A DNA stretch of 64,000 nt from NCBI GenBank assembly GCA_002841495.1, contig PGZV01000016.1, positions 1 through 64,000 of the forward strand. Direction: 5' to 3'. The position numbers and the translations under genes were made by a program. Below the pieces are notes generated by a model that was not told where the DNA came from, made no database searches, and worked only from the letters and a program-made list of their open reading frames with translations. Below, in pieces: positions 27,109 through 36,447 of this stretch (position 1 is the stretch's first letter; every line of letters starts with the position of its first letter). The stretch is from Firmicutes bacterium HGW-Firmicutes-2 (GTDB lineage: Bacteria > Bacillota > Clostridia > Lachnospirales > Vallitaleaceae).

Positions 27109-28740
27109 TTGAAAATAGACCCGAACATGATTCATCAGAAATATGGGCAAGTTCAAAATTCAGCAGAAACCAATACTGTAAAAGGCGAGAAATTGACATA
27201 CAAAGAAGGTCAGGTTATCAAAGGTGAAGTTATGGACGCGACTTTAACCGGGGTAAAAATAAAGTTGACAAACGGACAAATATTGGATGCAAAACTTGCT
27301 CAACCGGCTACGTTTTCTATTGGTGATGAAGTTGCCTTTGCCGTTAAAGAAGCCTCTGCAAAACAGGTTTTGCTTTCCACACTCCAACTGGAGCCTCAAT
27401 TGGTTGATGACAAACTAACGACGGTACTTGAAAATGCAAAATTGCCACTTACTGAAGAAAATCATCAAGTGGTGCGTCAATTGGTTGAAAACAATCTGCC
27501 TATCAGTGACCAAAGCCTAAAGCATTTTATTCAATTAACAAAACAGTTCCCTGAAGCGACAGTAAAGCAACTGATTTTTATGGTAAAACATGATATCCCC
27601 GTTACATCTGAGAATATCACGCAACTCACCATGCTGGAAAATAATGAACATGCTTTAATGAAAAGTATTACATCCTTAGCAGATGACATGACATCCGTCA
27701 TCCAATCGGATAAGAGCACAAGCCCTTTAATTACCAAAGGTGCTGTATCAGTGGATCAACCGCAGCTTCCGTTATCCCTTCTTACTAATGATAATAGTAG
27801 TCGTGAATTTTTCGTTCATCTCGATCAAGTTATAAAAGCCACCGCAGATTTAAATAGTGAAACATTACCCTTATCAACATCAAAAGTACCTATTGGAGAT
27901 ATGCTTCTCATAAAAGATGTGGAAAATCTAGTTGGGAATTTAAGACAACAAGTGGTTGAAAATCTAAATAATGTCCGGGAAAATCAACCAATAACCGATA
28001 GTCAAAAACTTTTGATTGAAAAACTTGATTCAGGAAAACAATTGTTTTTAAATGATTTGGTTAATATGACTAAGGAAAAATTGTTACCTGTAGAACAATT
28101 AAGGGATATGCTTATACAGCTAAAAACTGATAGCACTTATACAACGCTTGTCAAGGGTATGCTTATGTCAAAAGATGTGCTAGGCGATATCATACAAGTT
28201 AAAGATTATTTTAAAACGCTGAATTTGAAGATGACTGAGCTCATAAAAAGCACTGAATTAGCTTTGAAAGATGATGGGGGTAATGTTTTAAAGGAAGCAC
28301 AAAATATAAAGTCTTCTGTATCCTTTCTTAATGCGCTTGGTAAAGATTTTAGCTTGATGCATCTACCCATGTTCTTACAAGATCAACTGCAACATTCGGA
28401 GCTCTATGTTCTTGGGGATCGAAAGAAAGGTAAGGACGGAGAGCGACCAATAACAGCACTGATACGTTTAGATCTAGTAAACCTTGGTCATACAGACATT
28501 CATATAAAAAAAACAGGCAAAAATCTAAACATTCAATTTTTCATGACAGATAAAAAACAAATTTCGGTTGTAAATGAGAACCTTTATGGTCTTCACAATT
28601 TACTAAACCGTAAAGGGTTTAATGTGCTGTCCATAACCGTAACACCTTTGGAAAAATCTTTCGATGTTGTAACCGATTTTCTAGACGGTCAAGATGTGAA
28701 AGCCAATGTTAGCCGATATTCATTTGATATGAGAGCGTGA
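27109..28740 (+). CDS. FliK-like protein (YlqG position)
   Basis: About 543 aa. The C-terminal 120 residues (PITALIRLDLVNLGHTDIHI and following) resemble the FliK hook-length control C-domain. The N-terminal 100 residues look like a small beta domain (EGQVIKGEVMDATLTGVKIK), and a long glutamine/asparagine-rich helical linker joins them. It occupies the place of ylqG between rnhB and the FlhB-like ylqH in Bacillus, so a link to a secretion switch is likely but unproven. The start is TTG 27109: AAGAGG is 8 bp upstream, and the earlier GTG and ATG overlap that site. Confidence 0.6.
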   Translation: MKIDPNMIHQKYGQVQNSAETNTVKGEKLTYKEGQVIKGEVMDATLTGVKIKLTNGQILDAKLAQPATFSIGDEVAFAVKEASAKQVLLSTLQLEPQLVDDKLTTVLENAKLPLTEENHQVVRQLVENNLPISDQSLKHFIQLTKQFPEATVKQLIFMVKHDIPVTSENITQLTMLENNEHALMKSITSLADDMTSVIQSDKSTSPLITKGAVSVDQPQLPLSLLTNDNSSREFFVHLDQVIKATADLNSETLPLSTSKVPIGDMLLIKDVENLVGNLRQQVVENLNNVRENQPITDSQKLLIEKLDSGKQLFLNDLVNMTKEKLLPVEQLRDMLIQLKTDSTYTTLVKGMLMSKDVLGDIIQVKDYFKTLNLKMTELIKSTELALKDDGGNVLKEAQNIKSSVSFLNALGKDFSLMHLPMFLQDQLQHSELYVLGDRKKGKDGERPITALIRLDLVNLGHTDIHIKKTGKNLNIQFFMTDKKQISVVNENLYGLHNLLNRKGFNVLSITVTPLEKSFDVVTDFLDGQDVKANVSRYSFDMRA

Positions 28741-28744
28741 TGAT

Positions 28745-29011
28745 ATGAAAGAGAAAAAAAAAGCTGTCGCCATAAAATATAGTGAAGGTGAAGTAGCCCC
28801 TAATTTGGTAGCAAAAGGACAAGGCGTCATCGCAGATAAAATCATAGAAAAGGCTCAAGAGGAAGCGTTGCCTATTTATCAAGATGCCAAGTTAGCGGAT
28901 GAGTTAACTAAATTGGAGATTGGTGATTATATTCCTGAGGAGCTTTATAAAGTGGTGGCGGAAATATTGGTTTTTGTAACGGATCTGGACAAATTACGAG
29001 ATAAAATATAG
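28745..29011 (+). CDS. FlhB C-terminal-domain-like protein (EscU/YscU family, YlqH)
   Basis: 88 aa equivalent to the cytoplasmic domain of FlhB only: AVAIKYSEGEVAPNLVAKGQG, EEALPIYQDAKLADEL and EIGDYIPEELYKVVAEIL match that domain. No membrane part is present, and the self-cleaving NPTH motif is absent because the protein starts after it. It follows the FliK-like gene by 4 bp. FliK and FlhB-C interact in flagellar substrate switching, so these two may form a pair. Confidence 0.85.
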   Translation: MKEKKKAVAIKYSEGEVAPNLVAKGQGVIADKIIEKAQEEALPIYQDAKLADELTKLEIGDYIPEELYKVVAEILVFVTDLDKLRDKI

Positions 29012-29038
29012 AGGGTTTGTTAGATGTAAGGGGGCTTT

Positions 29039-29404
29039 ATGAACAAAAGAGATACAGGCAGGCACTATGAAGAAATGGCAGTCAACCATTTGATTCAGGC
29101 AGGCTATAAAATACTAAAAAGAAATTATTATACTCGGTATGGAGAAATAGATATTATTGCTTTTAAAGCATCCACTTATGTTTTTATAGAAGTAAAATAT
29201 AGAACATCCGATAAAAAAGGCAAACCCTACGAAGCCGTTGGTCATACTAAGAGGCAAAGACTGATGAAATCAAGTTTAAGCTATTGTAAAGTTATGAATT
29301 TGTTTGGTCAGCCTATGCGCTTTGATATTATTGATATTTTGGAAGAAAAGCTGACCCACTACGAAAATGCCTTTGAAATGGATAAAAGGTATGTCAATTA
29401 TTGA
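29039..29404 (+). CDS. YraN family (UPF0102) endonuclease-like protein
   Basis: 121 aa. PD-(D/E)xK-type core: GEIDIIAFKASTYVFIEVKYR (about residues 36-56) with the E-D-ExK pattern; N-terminal GRHYEEMAVNHLIQAGYKIL is typical. The function in the cell is unknown; Holliday-junction-resolvase-like by fold. The stop overlaps the first possible start of pgeF. Confidence 0.88.
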   Translation: MNKRDTGRHYEEMAVNHLIQAGYKILKRNYYTRYGEIDIIAFKASTYVFIEVKYRTSDKKGKPYEAVGHTKRQRLMKSSLSYCKVMNLFGQPMRFDIIDILEEKLTHYENAFEMDKRYVNY

Positions 29405-29415
29405 AAGGAATCAAA

Positions 29416-30258
29416 ATGATACGTTCAAATCATTTATATATCGACAAACATAAAGATGTTATGGTTATAAAACTACCCCATATGGAAGCCACCGGTTTGG
29501 TGAACCATGGGTTCTCAACAAAATACGGCGGTATAAGTAAGGGTGTTTATGAATCTATGAACCTTGGTATAAATAGGGGTGACTCACCCTATAATGTTGA
29601 AGAAAACATCAATCGCTTTTGTGATGCCATTGATGTTTCTGCAGATACTTTAGTTTTTAGTGATCAAATCCATGAATCTGAAGTGCGTGTGGTTCAAAGT
29701 GAGGATAAAGGTAAAGGCTTTTATAGAACATCGGATATTATTGGTATAGATGGTTTAATTACCAATCAAGTGGGTGTAACACTTACCACCTTCTATGCAG
29801 ATTGTGTCCCTTTGTTCTTTTTAGACCCAGTAAAAAAAGTCATAGGTTTATCCCATGCCGGATGGCGAGGGACGGTTAAAGCGATTGGACCTAATACAAT
29901 AAAACTTATGGAAGATACTTATGGTAGCAATCCAAATGATATTCTGGTGGGTATTGGTCCGTCCATAGGGTCCTGTTGCTATGAAGTTAGTACGGATGTC
30001 ATAAAAGAGTTTGAAAAAAATCTAAATCATGATATAATTGTACGGATTGTCTCAAGAATAAATGATGAACACTATAAATTAGACCTGTGGGAAGCCAATC
30101 GGTTATTATTGCTAGATGCAGGTATTGATAATAAAAATATGGTGGTTACGGATTTGTGTACAAAGTGTCATAGTGATTCTTTCTATTCCCACCGATCTAT
30201 GGGAAATCAAAGAGGCAGTCTTGCTGCTATGATTGCGTTAAAGACGACGATAGAGTAA
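29416..30258 (+). CDS. pgeF: Peptidoglycan editing factor PgeF / purine nucleoside phosphorylase-like (YfiH family)
   Basis: Multicopper-oxidoreductase/YfiH-fold protein. Conserved ligands are in FYADCVPLFF and LSHAGWRGTVKAIG, with an early histidine in SDQIHESEV. The family includes polyphenol oxidase-named proteins, peptidoglycan-editing YfiH and adenosine/purine phosphorylases; which activity applies here is open. ATG 29416 is chosen because GAAAGGA precedes it, over TTG 29401 overlapping yraN. Confidence 0.85.
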   Translation: MIRSNHLYIDKHKDVMVIKLPHMEATGLVNHGFSTKYGGISKGVYESMNLGINRGDSPYNVEENINRFCDAIDVSADTLVFSDQIHESEVRVVQSEDKGKGFYRTSDIIGIDGLITNQVGVTLTTFYADCVPLFFLDPVKKVIGLSHAGWRGTVKAIGPNTIKLMEDTYGSNPNDILVGIGPSIGSCCYEVSTDVIKEFEKNLNHDIIVRIVSRINDEHYKLDLWEANRLLLLDAGIDNKNMVVTDLCTKCHSDSFYSHRSMGNQRGSLAAMIALKTTIE

Positions 30259-30292
30259 CACACCGAACAATCATGTTGAAGAAGGTGAAGTA

Positions 30293-31654
30293 TTGGAATT
30301 GAAGCACTATAACAAAGACGAAACCCATTATCACGAGATTCTAGGCGTGGAACAAGGCAGTATTGCCGATGAACTGGGTATTAAAGCAGGGGATAAGCTT
30401 ATAAGTATTAATGGAAAAAAGGTTCAAGATGCTCTAGATTATCATCTTTTTGTTAAAGAGGAATTCATTGATTTGATGATTTATGATTTAGTACATGCTG
30501 AACCATGGCTTTATGAAATCGAAAAAGACGAAGAAGAAGATCTTGGACTTATTTTTGATAATAACTTGATGGATGAATACCGTTCATGTAGAAATAAATG
30601 TGTATTCTGTTTTATCGACCAGTTGCCTGAAGGTATGCGTGAAACCTTATATTTTAAGGATGATGATGCTAGACTTTCATTTTTACAGGGTAATTACATT
30701 ACCTTAACGAATATGACAGGAAGAGAAGTGGATAGAATTATAGAGTACCATCTATCTCCTATTAATATATCCATTCATACCATGAACTTAGAGTTACGAC
30801 AGAAGATGTTAAAAAACAAAAATTCCGGTAAGATTGTCGCCTATATGGATCAACTGTACAAAGCCGGAATTACCATGAATGGACAAATTGTACTTTGCAA
30901 GGGTTTAAATGATAGGGATGAGTTGGCTTATTCTATTGAGGCTCTTAGTCAATACATGCCTCATCTACAATCCGTATCGGTTGTTCCCGTTGGTTTATCC
31001 AAGCATAGAGACGGATTATATCCTTTGGAACCGTTCACAAAAGAGGATTGTATAGAAGTTGTCAAACTTGTAGAAGCTTATCAACAACAATATATGACGA
31101 TTCATAGTAGCCATTTCATTCATTTAGGTGATGAGTTCTACATCATGGCCGGCTTGGAACTACCTTCTGAAGACACATATGACGGATACTTACAACTGGA
31201 AAATGGTGTGGGCATGACCCGAATGTTTGTAGATGATCTATCAAGAGACATTAAAGCGCTGGATCCTGTCATTATTCAACCAACCAAAATCTCTTTAATC
31301 ACCGGAAAGTTATTTGAACCTATATTAAGAAACCTTATGATTATGTTGGAGGGTAAAGTTCAGAATCTGGAACTCCAAGTTATAGGTGTTGAAAATATTT
31401 TTTTCGGTCCAAAGATTACAGTTTCGGGATTATTGACAGGTAAAGACATCCTGCATCAAGTTAAGGATCTAGATCTTGGTCATTATCTTTATTTACCGGA
31501 TAATGTTCTAAGAAATGGTGAAAACGTACTGCTTGATGATATAATGGTTTCAGACATGGAGAAGGCTATAGGCGTGCCTATGGCATTTATAGATTGTTTC
31601 GGTAGCAATCTGATCCAATCGATACTAAACCATATAGAACCATTTAGAACATAA
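30293..31654 (+). CDS. DUF512 radical-SAM-like PDZ protein
   Basis: 453 aa. The N-terminal PDZ-like domain (VEQGSIADELGIKAGDKLISI, about residues 20-40) leads into a radical-SAM-type cluster CRNKCVFCFIDQLPEGMRE (about residues 100-118, C-x3-C-x2-C), followed by a DUF512 domain with the ILTGK/LITGKLFEP region. Found beside der in many Clostridia. Substrate unknown. The start is TTG with GAAGGTGA upstream. Confidence 0.85.
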   Translation: MELKHYNKDETHYHEILGVEQGSIADELGIKAGDKLISINGKKVQDALDYHLFVKEEFIDLMIYDLVHAEPWLYEIEKDEEEDLGLIFDNNLMDEYRSCRNKCVFCFIDQLPEGMRETLYFKDDDARLSFLQGNYITLTNMTGREVDRIIEYHLSPINISIHTMNLELRQKMLKNKNSGKIVAYMDQLYKAGITMNGQIVLCKGLNDRDELAYSIEALSQYMPHLQSVSVVPVGLSKHRDGLYPLEPFTKEDCIEVVKLVEAYQQQYMTIHSSHFIHLGDEFYIMAGLELPSEDTYDGYLQLENGVGMTRMFVDDLSRDIKALDPVIIQPTKISLITGKLFEPILRNLMIMLEGKVQNLELQVIGVENIFFGPKITVSGLLTGKDILHQVKDLDLGHYLYLPDNVLRNGENVLLDDIMVSDMEKAIGVPMAFIDCFGSNLIQSILNHIEPFRT

Positions 31655-31768
31655 AATTATTAACTTAACTTAACAAAATCGGAAGATTTAATTAAAGTAG
31701 ATCAACTGAATAATCATGTAGAGTAGGTAAGTTATATCATATACCCACTTACATATAAGGAGAATGAA

Positions 31769-33094
31769 ATGAGTAGAAAACCCATAGTCGCAGTTGTAGG
31801 GCGACCCAATGTCGGCAAATCGACCATCTTTAATATGATGGCGGGCGAAAAAATCGCTATTGTACAGAACACACCCGGAGTCACAAGAGACCGAATTTAT
31901 GCCGATGTAGATTGGTTAAATCACAATTTTACAATTATCGACACAGGTGGTATTGAACCGGATTCTAAAGATATTATATTATCACAAATGCGTTATCAAG
32001 CAGAAACAGCTATTGAAACGGCTGATGTGATTATGTTTGTCGTAGATGTTTTGACCGGTGTTACCGATACAGATAACAAAGTTGCAGATATGTTAAGAAA
32101 GAGTAAAAAACCTATTGTACTATGCGTTAATAAGGTAGATAACTTTGATAAGCTTCAGTATGATGTATTAGAATTCTATAATTTGGGACTTGGAGAACCA
32201 ATGCCATTATCTGCAGTAAACAAGATAGGCATGGGTGATCTTCTTGATGAAATCGTTAAGCACTTTTACGAACGGGTTGAAGCAGATGAAGAAGAGGAAA
32301 TAACCAAAATCGCTATCATAGGAAAACCAAATGTCGGCAAATCTTCTTTAATCAATAAAATCTTGGGAGAAGAACGTCATATCGTAAGTGAATTGGCAGG
32401 TACAACAAGAGATGCTATTGACTCAAGGGTTGTATTTGATGATAAGGAATATATTTTCATCGATACGGCAGGACTTAGACGTAAAAATAAAATCAAGGAA
32501 GAGATTGAAAAGTACAGCATTATACGTGCAGTAGCTGCAATTGAAAAAGCAGATATTGTCGTACTTATGATCGATGCGGTAGAAGGTATAACTGAACAAG
32601 ATGCAAAAATTGCAGGCATCGCTCATGATCGCGGTAAAGGTGCTATAATAGCGGTTAATAAATGGGATGCGATAGAAAAAAACGATAAAACCATGTACCG
32701 TTTCTTAGATACGATACAAGTCACTTTAGCCTATATGACTTATGCGCCTATTGTCTTCATTTCCGCACAAACAGGTCTTAGAATCAATAAGCTATTTGAA
32801 ACCATTGAGATGGTCGTACAAAATCAGACTCTTAGAGTACAGACCGGTGTCATAAATGATGTTCTTTATGATGCCATGGCTATGAACCAACCACCATCTG
32901 ACAAAGGAAAACGTCTAAAAATCTATTATATGACACAAGTTGCTATTAAACCCCCTACTTTTGTCCTATTTGTCAATGATAAGGAGTTGGCACATTTTTC
33001 ATATATAAGGTACATAGAGAATAAACTAAGAGATGCCTTTGGCTTTAAAGGGACGCCTCTGAAAATGTTGATTCGTGAAAGAAAAGAAGATTAA
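31769..33094 (+). CDS. der: Ribosome-associated GTPase Der (EngA)
   Basis: Tandem GTPase for 50S assembly. First G domain: [12 protein letters not shown] (about residues 10-21), DTGGI, NKVD. Second: [12 protein letters not shown] (about 182-193), [14 protein letters not shown]-terminal KH-like domain follows ([16 protein letters not shown]). At 441 aa it is complete. Preceded by AAGGAG. Confidence 0.97.
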   Translation: MSRKPIVAVVGRPNVGKSTIFNMMAGEKIAIVQNTPGVTRDRIYADVDWLNHNFTIIDTGGIEPDSKDIILSQMRYQAETAIETADVIMFVVDVLTGVTDTDNKVADMLRKSKKPIVLCVNKVDNFDKLQYDVLEFYNLGLGEPMPLSAVNKIGMGDLLDEIVKHFYERVEADEEEEITKIAIIGKPNVGKSSLINKILGEERHIVSELAGTTRDAIDSRVVFDDKEYIFIDTAGLRRKNKIKEEIEKYSIIRAVAAIEKADIVVLMIDAVEGITEQDAKIAGIAHDRGKGAIIAVNKWDAIEKNDKTMYRFLDTIQVTLAYMTYAPIVFISAQTGLRINKLFETIEMVVQNQTLRVQTGVINDVLYDAMAMNQPPSDKGKRLKIYYMTQVAIKPPTFVLFVNDKELAHFSYIRYIENKLRDAFGFKGTPLKMLIRERKED

Positions 33095-33121
33095 TAACTC
33101 AGCTTAGAAAGGAAAGGTGCT

Positions 33122-33724
33122 ATGTCTTATTTAATCAGTATTATTATGGGATATTTTTTAGGATGCTTTCAAACAGCGTATATTGTTGCCAAAAGAACAA
33201 AGCATATTGACATCAGAGATCATGGAAGCGGAAATTCCGGTACAACCAATGCCATTAGAGTTTTAGGGTGGAAGTTGGGAATGTTGACTTTTGTTGGTGA
33301 TATTCTTAAGGCTGTTTTAGCCGTCGTCATTGCTAGAACACTATTTGATTCACAACTTGCTGGACTTTATGCCGGTGCAGGTGTTATCATTGGTCATAAT
33401 TGGCCCTTTGTACTGAATTTCAAAGGTGGAAAAGGTATTGCCTCAACTCTTGGTATGCTACTTGCATTTGATTGGCGTATTGGTCTGGTTGCTTGGGCTG
33501 TTGCATCTTTGGCAATTTATTTGACCAGATACGTATCTCTTGGTTCCATTCTATTAGTAACCATAATGCCTATTGGTGTTTTTATACTTTATCCCGGCGG
33601 AACTCAAGAACTGATTATAACATCCATTCTAGCTATCGTTGCCATATATAGACACAAGGCTAATATCGGACGTCTTATTCGAGGTGAAGAGAATAAGTTA
33701 GGCGCAAAAAAACAAGCAACTTAG
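33122..33724 (+). CDS. plsY: Glycerol-3-phosphate acyltransferase PlsY
   Basis: Integral membrane acyltransferase using acyl phosphate from PlsX (11828 here). About five hydrophobic segments. Conserved loops: GSGNSGTTNAIRVLG (about residues 36-50), IGHNWPFVLNFKGGKGIA (about 93-110) and a C-terminal YRHKANIGRLIRGEENK. Followed 10 bp later by gpsA, which makes its glycerol-3-phosphate substrate. Confidence 0.96.
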   Translation: MSYLISIIMGYFLGCFQTAYIVAKRTKHIDIRDHGSGNSGTTNAIRVLGWKLGMLTFVGDILKAVLAVVIARTLFDSQLAGLYAGAGVIIGHNWPFVLNFKGGKGIASTLGMLLAFDWRIGLVAWAVASLAIYLTRYVSLGSILLVTIMPIGVFILYPGGTQELIITSILAIVAIYRHKANIGRLIRGEENKLGAKKQAT

Positions 33725-33734
33725 GAGGTTCAAG

Positions 33735-34724
33735 ATGAAAATAGGTATATTAGGTGCCGGTAGTTGGGGAATAGCCCTCTCTATTTTGCTGAAAGAAAAC
33801 AACCATGATGTGGTTGTATGGTCGATTGTAGAAGAAGAAGTTCATATGTTGAATCAACATCATGAGCATATAAGAAATCTGCCCGGTATTAAAATAGATG
33901 AGACCATCCTCATCACAAACGATCTAACAAAAGCTATTGTGGGATCAGATATCATTATATTTGCTGTACCTTCAAGATATGTCAGAGATACAGCAGTTAT
34001 GCTCAAGACGCATGTTACGTCTAATCAGATACTTCTTAACGTAGGTAAGGGTTTGGAGGATCAAACACTCTTTACCCTTGCAGAAGTCATTGAAGATGTC
34101 TTAGACACCAATCCCATTGCTGTTCTCTCAGGACCCAGTCATGCAGAAGAAGTTGCCAGAAAGGTTCCGACTTCCGTGGTAGCTGCTTCAAAAGACGAAA
34201 AAATCGTAAAAATTGTACAAGAAGTCTTTATGAACCAATTTTTTAGAGTATATGGAAGTTCAGATGTTTTAGGTGTTGAAATCGGTGGTGCCCTTAAAAA
34301 TGTTATTGCCCTTGCAGCAGGTATTTCAGATGGACTTGGTTTTGGTGATAATACGAAGGCGGCATTAATGACCCGAGGTATAGCAGAGATATCCAGACTT
34401 GGACTTGCCATGGGTGGTGATATCCAGACATTTAATGGGCTTACAGGTATAGGTGATTTAATTGTGACCTGTACAAGTGTGCACAGTCGAAATCGGAAAG
34501 CCGGTATTCTCATTGGTGAAGGAAGTACACTTAAAGAAGCGCAAGAGAAGGTGAGTATGGTTGTTGAAGGCGTTTACGCTGCCCATGCTGCAACAGCGTT
34601 GGCTGCTAAGTTCAAAATAGAGTTGCCAATCATTGAACAAGTTAATGAAGTTCTTTTTAATGATAAAGACCCAAGAGAAGCTGTAACCGAACTTATGTTA
34701 AGAGATCGAAAATTTGAATCATAA
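33735..34724 (+). CDS. gpsA: Glycerol-3-phosphate dehydrogenase [NAD(P)+]
   Basis: Reduces dihydroxyacetone phosphate to glycerol-3-phosphate for phospholipids. N-terminal Rossmann GILGAGSWGIAL (residues 3-14), then LSGPSHAEEVA, the catalytic lysine region EIGGALKNVIALAAGI and GLTGIGDLIVTCTS. At 329 aa it is typical. Forms an operon with plsY. Confidence 0.97.
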   Translation: MKIGILGAGSWGIALSILLKENNHDVVVWSIVEEEVHMLNQHHEHIRNLPGIKIDETILITNDLTKAIVGSDIIIFAVPSRYVRDTAVMLKTHVTSNQILLNVGKGLEDQTLFTLAEVIEDVLDTNPIAVLSGPSHAEEVARKVPTSVVAASKDEKIVKIVQEVFMNQFFRVYGSSDVLGVEIGGALKNVIALAAGISDGLGFGDNTKAALMTRGIAEISRLGLAMGGDIQTFNGLTGIGDLIVTCTSVHSRNRKAGILIGEGSTLKEAQEKVSMVVEGVYAAHAATALAAKFKIELPIIEQVNEVLFNDKDPREAVTELMLRDRKFES

Positions 34725-34828
34725 GTATGGTAATTGCTGTTTTAAAAACAATATGATAAAATAGGACTGTAAGCAACCGTCGATTTTTTTTATGACGGCA
34801 TTCATGTCAAAAATTCTAAGGAGATCCT

Positions 34829-35191
34829 ATGCAAAAGAACTTAATCATAACCTTATTATTTTCAATTTTTATTGCATTGTTCGCGATTCTAAACGCTTCA
34901 GCCGTTCCTATTAATTTTATATTTGCAACGGTGGATATTTCTGTTGCCCTTGTTATTCTAATATCTGCGAGTATAGGTGCCATTATTCTATATTCAATGG
35001 GAGCAATTAGTAAATTAAAAGCGAAAAAAACAATTAAAGAAAAAGATAAAATGATTGAAGCCTTAAATCAAGAGTTAAATGAACTCAAACTAATTAAGGC
35101 CAATATGGAAGTAGAAATGATGCATTCAAAAGAACAACCGACACAATACACGACCCCGATTATAAACCAAGAGGAAGAAATTCATGAATAA
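34829..35191 (+). CDS. LapA/DUF1049-type membrane protein
   Basis: 120 aa with two hydrophobic helices (about residues 6-26 and 35-62) and a cytoplasmic coiled-coil tail rich in K and E (about 70-105). This is the lipopolysaccharide-assembly protein A-domain layout, also found in Gram-positives where its role is unknown. It overlaps the next gene by 8 bp, so they are likely co-expressed. A hairpin CCGTC/GACGG with a T-rich loop lies upstream (34777-34798). Confidence 0.75.
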   Translation: MQKNLIITLLFSIFIALFAILNASAVPINFIFATVDISVALVILISASIGAIILYSMGAISKLKAKKTIKEKDKMIEALNQELNELKLIKANMEVEMMHSKEQPTQYTTPIINQEEEIHE

Positions 35192-35816
35192 ATGCGACAC
35201 CTGTGGTGGCTGCTCCCAAACGAAAAAAAAGAACCTAGAAGGCGATAAGGTTACAATTGATCTGCTTATGGATATTCTTGAAAATAATAACATGTCTATG
35301 AAAAATCATGCCAACCATGTTGGCATCATGTCTAAATGGTTGGCACAGTACTTAGGTATTGATTCTAATTTATGTAATACAATAGAACTTGCAGGAAGAC
35401 TGCATGATATTGGTATGATGAAAATATCTCCATCCTTATTTAATAAGACTGACGCATTGAGCGCTTTGGATTGGAAAGAATTAAAAAAACACTCGGAGTA
35501 CGGGTTTGAGATCTTAAATCAGTATCCGGAATTAAACGAAGCGGCTCAAATTGTCCTAGAACATCATGAACGGTTTGATGGTACGGGCTATCCGAGTGGC
35601 TTATTAGGCAATGAGATACATTTAGGCGCAAGAATTATAGCATTATGTGAAACCATTGATCATATGTCTACAGATAAACCATATAAAAATGCTGTCAGTT
35701 TTAAGTCCATTGAAGAAGAAATCAGGCAAAAATCAGGAACCCAATTTGACCCTTGGTTGGTCATGCATATTAAGGAATTAATGATTGTATGGCAAGAAAC
35801 CTTAGTTTGCGAGTAG
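35184..35816 (+). CDS. HD-GYP domain protein, probable cyclic-di-GMP phosphodiesterase
   Basis: 210 aa. The metal site LHDIGMMKIS (HD pair, about residues 74-83) and the GYP signature HHERFDGTGYPSG (about 130-142) are both intact; further histidines are N-terminal (NHANHVGIM). No receiver or membrane domain; instead the first 12 residues form a cysteine cluster CDTCGGC that could bind metal or a cluster. Translationally coupled to the upstream LapA-like membrane protein. Confidence 0.85.
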   Translation: MNKCDTCGGCSQTKKKNLEGDKVTIDLLMDILENNNMSMKNHANHVGIMSKWLAQYLGIDSNLCNTIELAGRLHDIGMMKISPSLFNKTDALSALDWKELKKHSEYGFEILNQYPELNEAAQIVLEHHERFDGTGYPSGLLGNEIHLGARIIALCETIDHMSTDKPYKNAVSFKSIEEEIRQKSGTQFDPWLVMHIKELMIVWQETLVCE

Positions 35817-35838
35817 ATGTATTATTTTTTCAGAAACC

Positions 35839-35867
35839 TTGTTAAATCAATGTTTTTATGGTATAAT
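35839..35867 (+). promoter_or_regulatory. Extended -10 promoter for the rimP-nusA-infB operon
   Basis: TTGTTA at 35839-35844, 17-bp spacer, TATAAT at 35862-35867 preceded by TGG (extended -10). Confidence 0.8.
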
Positions 35868-35895
35868 GACTTAAAATTAAAGTTGTGATTAAGAT

Positions 35896-35927
35896 AAGAG
35901 TGGGCTTTTGGTCCACTCTTTATATTT
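35896..35927 (+). terminator. Leader hairpin, probable attenuator of the nusA operon
   Basis: AAGAGTGG (35896-35903) pairs with CCACTCTT (35913-35920), followed by the weak, interrupted tract TATATTTG. It lies between the promoter and rimP, so it would stop transcription before the operon unless read through. Confidence 0.65.
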
Positions 35928-35959
35928 GAGCAGTTAATTGTTGGAAAGGATGTGGTCAT

Positions 35960-36424
35960 TTGGCAAACAAAGATCGTATTGAAAAATTAGTAGAAACACT
36001 ACTTGAGCCCATATTAGAAAAAAATGGTGTAACACTGGTAGATGTAGAGTATGTTAGAGAACTGGGACATTTTTATTTGCGTGTGTATATAGATAAAGAA
36101 GGTGGTGTAACCATCAAAGATTGTGAACATGTGAGTAGAGCTTTAGAATTGGTACTGGATGAAAAAGATCCGATTCAAGATCCCTATATATTAGAAGTCA
36201 GTTCTCCGGGACTGGATCGACCTCTAAAAAAGGACAAAGACTTTGAAAGAAGTATCGGTAAAGATGTAGAGATGAAACTCTATAAAGCACTTGATGGTCA
36301 CAAGGAATTTTTGGGAATGCTTGTATCTTATAATAAGACAGAAGTCGTAATAAAAATTGATGGCGAAGAGAAAGTTTTTAACAGAAGCGATATTGCACTT
36401 CTTAGACTTTCTGTCGTGTTCTAA
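35960..36424 (+). CDS. rimP: Ribosome maturation factor RimP
   Basis: Small-subunit maturation protein (YlxS). 154 aa with the two-domain pattern: VDVEYVRELGHFYLRVYIDK and DPIQDPYILEVSSPGLDRPLKK. The start is TTG 35960 (protein begins LANKDRIEKLVE), with AAAGGATGTGG upstream. First gene of the long rimP-nusA-rnpM-ylxQ-infB-rbfA-nrnA-truB-ribF run. Confidence 0.95.
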   Translation: MANKDRIEKLVETLLEPILEKNGVTLVDVEYVRELGHFYLRVYIDKEGGVTIKDCEHVSRALELVLDEKDPIQDPYILEVSSPGLDRPLKKDKDFERSIGKDVEMKLYKALDGHKEFLGMLVSYNKTEVVIKIDGEEKVFNRSDIALLRLSVVF

Positions 36425-36447
36425 TTATATTCAAGGAGGATTAAATA

